Shown piece after piece: positions 61,597-64,000 of a stretch of DNA of 64,000 nucleotides. A program made the position numbers and the translations under genes. Below the pieces are notes generated by a model that saw nothing but the letters and a program-made list of their open reading frames with translations, ran no database searches and was not told the origin of the DNA. Location: the NCBI RefSeq assembly GCF_900250115.1, contig NZ_LT984803.1:620001-684000 (forward strand), read 5' to 3'. This DNA is from Cupriavidus taiwanensis (GTDB taxonomy: Bacteria > Pseudomonadota > Gammaproteobacteria > Burkholderiales > Burkholderiaceae). Numbering within the stretch: the first letter of the stretch is position 1; the number at the start of each line of letters is the position of its first letter.

Positions 61597-62574
61597 TCAG
61601 ACGCGGATCCGGATGATCTTGCGCATCCACAGCACGCCGAAGACCATCGACACCAGCGCTCCGCCGATCATGCGCAAGCCCATCGGGTCTTCCCACAGCA
61701 CATTCATGAAACCGGGGTTGACCACCAGGATCAGGCCGGCGGTACAGAACGGCAGCAGCCCCAGCACCCATGCCGACATCTTGCCTTCGGCCGACAGCAC
61801 GCGGATCTTGTCGAACAGCTTCAGGCGCTCGCGCACCATGGTGCCGATCGTGTCGAGGATCTCGGCAAGATTGCCGCCGCTCTCGCGCTGGATCAGTACC
61901 GCGATGACAAAGTAGCGCAGGTCGGCCACCGGCACGCGCATGGCCAGGTTGGTCATGGCTTCGTCCAGCGCCACGCCGTAGTTGATCTCTTCGAAGGTGG
62001 TGCGGAACTCCGGGCCGATCGGCGCCTTCATTTCCTGCCCGACCATGCTGAGCGCGCCGCTGAACGAGTGGCCAGCGCGCAGGGCGCGGCTGATCATGTC
62101 GACCGCATCGGGCAGCTGGGCCTCGAGCTGCTTGAGCCGCTTGGCGCGCAGGCGCAGCACGTGCAGCACCGGCAGCATGGCGGCCAGCACCGCACCCAGC
62201 ATCACCAGTGAAGCCGGCACCGGCAACAGCGGAATCAGTGCGACCGCACACAGCACCACCATCGCGCAGTACCCCAGAAGCTGTGCCACCGACCACGTGC
62301 TGCCGGACTGCTCGAGCCAGCGATCGAGCGCGCCGATGCGCGGCACCCGCATCAGCCACTGCTGCATGCGCGGCGAGTCCGCCAGCAGGCGCTTCTTCAG
62401 GATCGACAGCTGCTCGGCGCCGACGTGTCCGCCGGCCGACAGCGCCCGCAGCCGCGCTTCGATACGCTTGGCCGCGGGTCCGTGGGCATTGTTCCACCAC
62501 AGGTAGATGCCCTCGACGCAGAGCACCACGGCGACGAACAGCAGGATGCCGAAGGCGTAGAAGATCGTACTCAT
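61597..62574 (-). CDS. tadB: TadB, tight-adherence pilus inner-membrane platform protein, 325 aa
   Basis: T2SSF-domain protein with helices at the N-terminus (FYAFGILLFVAVVLCVEGIYLWW) and in the middle. The diagnostic block is LEAQLPDAVDMISRALRAGHSFSGALSMVGQEMKAPIGPEFRTTFEEINYGVALDEAMTNLAMRVPVADLRYFVIAVLIQRESGGNLAEILDTIGTMVRERLKLFDKIRVLSAEGKMSAWVLGLLPF. Partner of TadC. The gap to tadC is 75 bases, to tadA 45. Confidence 0.93.
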   Translation of the reverse strand: MSTIFYAFGILLFVAVVLCVEGIYLWWNNAHGPAAKRIEARLRALSAGGHVGAEQLSILKKRLLADSPRMQQWLMRVPRIGALDRWLEQSGSTWSVAQLLGYCAMVVLCAVALIPLLPVPASLVMLGAVLAAMLPVLHVLRLRAKRLKQLEAQLPDAVDMISRALRAGHSFSGALSMVGQEMKAPIGPEFRTTFEEINYGVALDEAMTNLAMRVPVADLRYFVIAVLIQRESGGNLAEILDTIGTMVRERLKLFDKIRVLSAEGKMSAWVLGLLPFCTAGLILVVNPGFMNVLWEDPMGLRMIGGALVSMVFGVLWMRKIIRIRV

Positions 62575-62619
62575 GTGCAGCTCCCCCGGATGGATCGTAT
62601 TGGTATGTGCCCTGGCTGG

Positions 62620-63990
62620 TCAGACTTCGTAGCGCTTGGCGGGGTCGTAGGTATCGTCAGGCAGTCCCACGCCGAATACGCGCAGCCGCTCGGCAAACTT
62701 GGGATAGACCCCGGTGGCGCGGAAGTTGCCGCGCACGGCGCCGTCCTTGTCCACCCCGGTGCGCTGGAACGTGAAGATCTCCTGCATGTTGATGATGTCG
62801 CCCTCCATGCCGGTGATCTCCTGGATGCTGATGATCTTGCGGCGGCCATCGTTCATGCGCGCGGCCTGCACGATCACCGTGATGGCCGAGGCGATCTGCT
62901 GCCGCATGGCCTTGGCCGGCATGGTCAGGCCCGCCATGCTGACCATGTTTTCCAGCCGCGTCAGCGCATCGCGCGGGGTGTTGGCGTGGATGGTGGTGAG
63001 CGAGCCTTCATGGCCGGTGTTCATCGCATTGAGCATGTCGAGCGCCTCGCCGCCGCGTACTTCGCCCAGGATGATGCGGTCCGGGCGCATGCGCAGCGCG
63101 TTGCGCACCAGGGCGCGCTGCGTGATCTCGCCCTTGCCTTCGATATTGGGCGGGCGCGTTTCCAGCCGCAGCACGTGAGGCTGGCGCAGCTGCAGTTCCG
63201 CGGCATCCTCGATCGTAACCACGCGCTCGTCTTCGGGAATAAAGCCCGACAGGATGTTCAGCAGCGTGGTCTTGCCGCTGCCGGTGCCGCCCGACACCAG
63301 CACGTTGACCTTCGCCTGCGACAGCGCCTGCAGCAGTTGCGCCATCGGCGGCGTCAGGCTGCGCAGGTTGACCAGGTCGGCTACTTGCAGCGGATTCACG
63401 GCAAAGCGGCGGATCGACAGCAGCGGTCCGTCGATGGCCGAGGGCGGAATGATGGCGTTGACGCGCGAGCCGTCCGGCAGGCGCGCGTCGACCATCGGGC
63501 TGGTTTCGTCGATGCGGCGCCCGACGCGCGACACGATCTTCTCGATCACCTTCATCAGATGCGCGTCGTCGTAGAACACGACGTCGGTCAGTTCCAGCTT
63601 GCCGCGCCGTTCGACATAGGTCTGGCGCGCGGTGTTGACCAGGATGTCTGACACCGTCGGGTCTTTCAGCAGCGGCTCGAGCGGGCCGAAGCCGAACATC
63701 TCGTCGTAGATCTCGACGGTCAGCTGGCGGCGCTCGTTGTCGTTGAGCAGCACCTTCTGCTCGTCGACGATCAGGTTGACCAGCGCGGTGATCTCCTGGC
63801 GCACTTGCTCCTGCGGGTACCGTGCCAGTCGCTCCAGCTCGACGCGGTCGAGCACGGTCTCGTGCACGTCGCGCTTGAGCTGGTGGTAGCCGCCCGATAC
63901 GGAGGCGGCCGAGGTCGCAAACTGGATCGCGGCGTGGCCGTTGGCAGTGAAGGCGGGCCCGGCATTGGCCAGTTGTTCTCGGATCGACAT
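62620..63990 (-). CDS. tadA: TadA/CpaF pilus assembly ATPase, 456 aa
   Basis: Secretion ATPase that powers Flp pilus assembly. An N-terminal helical domain ([40 protein letters not shown]) precedes the ATPase core: Walker [16 protein letters not shown], Asp box [14 protein letters not shown], Walker [48 protein letters not shown]. The frame starts at ATG 63990, 10 bases from the window edge, so the upstream tad genes (tadZ and others) lie outside. Confidence 0.95.
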   Translation of the reverse strand: MSIREQLANAGPAFTANGHAAIQFATSAASVSGGYHQLKRDVHETVLDRVELERLARYPQEQVRQEITALVNLIVDEQKVLLNDNERRQLTVEIYDEMFGFGPLEPLLKDPTVSDILVNTARQTYVERRGKLELTDVVFYDDAHLMKVIEKIVSRVGRRIDETSPMVDARLPDGSRVNAIIPPSAIDGPLLSIRRFAVNPLQVADLVNLRSLTPPMAQLLQALSQAKVNVLVSGGTGSGKTTLLNILSGFIPEDERVVTIEDAAELQLRQPHVLRLETRPPNIEGKGEITQRALVRNALRMRPDRIILGEVRGGEALDMLNAMNTGHEGSLTTIHANTPRDALTRLENMVSMAGLTMPAKAMRQQIASAITVIVQAARMNDGRRKIISIQEITGMEGDIINMQEIFTFQRTGVDKDGAVRGNFRATGVYPKFAERLRVFGVGLPDDTYDPAKRYEV

Positions 63991-64000
63991 GATGGACTCC

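Overview
The window is about 64 kb of very GC-rich, gene-dense bacterial DNA. Several things point to a Cupriavidus or Ralstonia-type betaproteobacterium: an NAD-linked molybdenum formate dehydrogenase operon in the order fdsGBACD with its own divergent regulator, a groESL operon with a CIRCE operator, a dctABD C4-dicarboxylate system, and Burkholderiales-style intergenic palindromes (CCCTCTCCC...GGGAGAGGG). No rRNA, tRNA, CRISPR array, insertion sequence or prophage was seen. The genus is inferred from gene content and base composition only.

Layout. 1-2.7 kb: end of a glycosyltransferase, a hypothetical gene, a serine-recombinase-like protein that has lost its catalytic residues, a hemerythrin and a 7Fe ferredoxin. 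2.7-10.1 kb: fdsR and the divergent fdsGBACD operon, whose intergenic region holds a good sigma-70 promoter flanked by two copies of an AAAATAGCNTAT box. 10.2-14.7 kb: DUF899 protein, orphan GT51 glycosyltransferase, DASS anion transporter, small RRM-like protein, tyrosine phosphatase. 14.8-19.1 kb: modE, a LysE-type exporter, a CYTH protein, and modABC on the other strand with a recognisable ModE operator. 19.2-26 kb: DUF1059, a D-2-hydroxyacid dehydrogenase, a deoxyribosyltransferase-like protein, and a tightly overlapping five-gene operon (AI-2E family protein, two PqiA-like, PqiB, PqiC). 26-27.1 kb: a gene-free region made of a roughly 350-bp long inverted repeat. 27.1-32.8 kb: divergent HPP-CBS and CLC-CBS membrane proteins sharing a palindromic site, an Lrp-type regulator, and an arginine-dihydrolase-like plus ornithine cyclodeaminase pair. 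32.8-39.3 kb: HTH regulator, dctD, dctB, dctA, and a repeat-rich gap with a sigma-54 promoter for dctA and 34-bp tandem repeats. 39.4-44.4 kb: histidine-degradation genes hutG, an MHS transporter, hutU and hutC. 44.5-57.2 kb: a MASE1-PAS-GGDEF-EAL protein, SnoaL-like protein, dihaem cytochrome c, acyltransferase, an IorAB-type molybdenum hydroxylase, an ArsR-type regulator, two exported proteins and a LysR regulator. 57.2-60.4 kb: groESL and a metallophosphoesterase. 60.5-64 kb: tadC, tadB and tadA, continuing off the window.

Connections. Molybdenum is a recurring theme: the formate dehydrogenase and the IorAB-type hydroxylase both use molybdenum cofactors, FdsC is a cofactor-maturation protein, and modE and modABC regulate and supply molybdate within 15 kb of fds. 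Nitrogen and carbon scavenging is the second theme: hut gives glutamate from histidine, the arginine/ornithine pair would give proline, and dct imports succinate, fumarate and malate. The remainder is envelope and surface biology (Pqi, GT51, tad pilus). Assignments rest on motifs and family knowledge read by eye; no database search was run.
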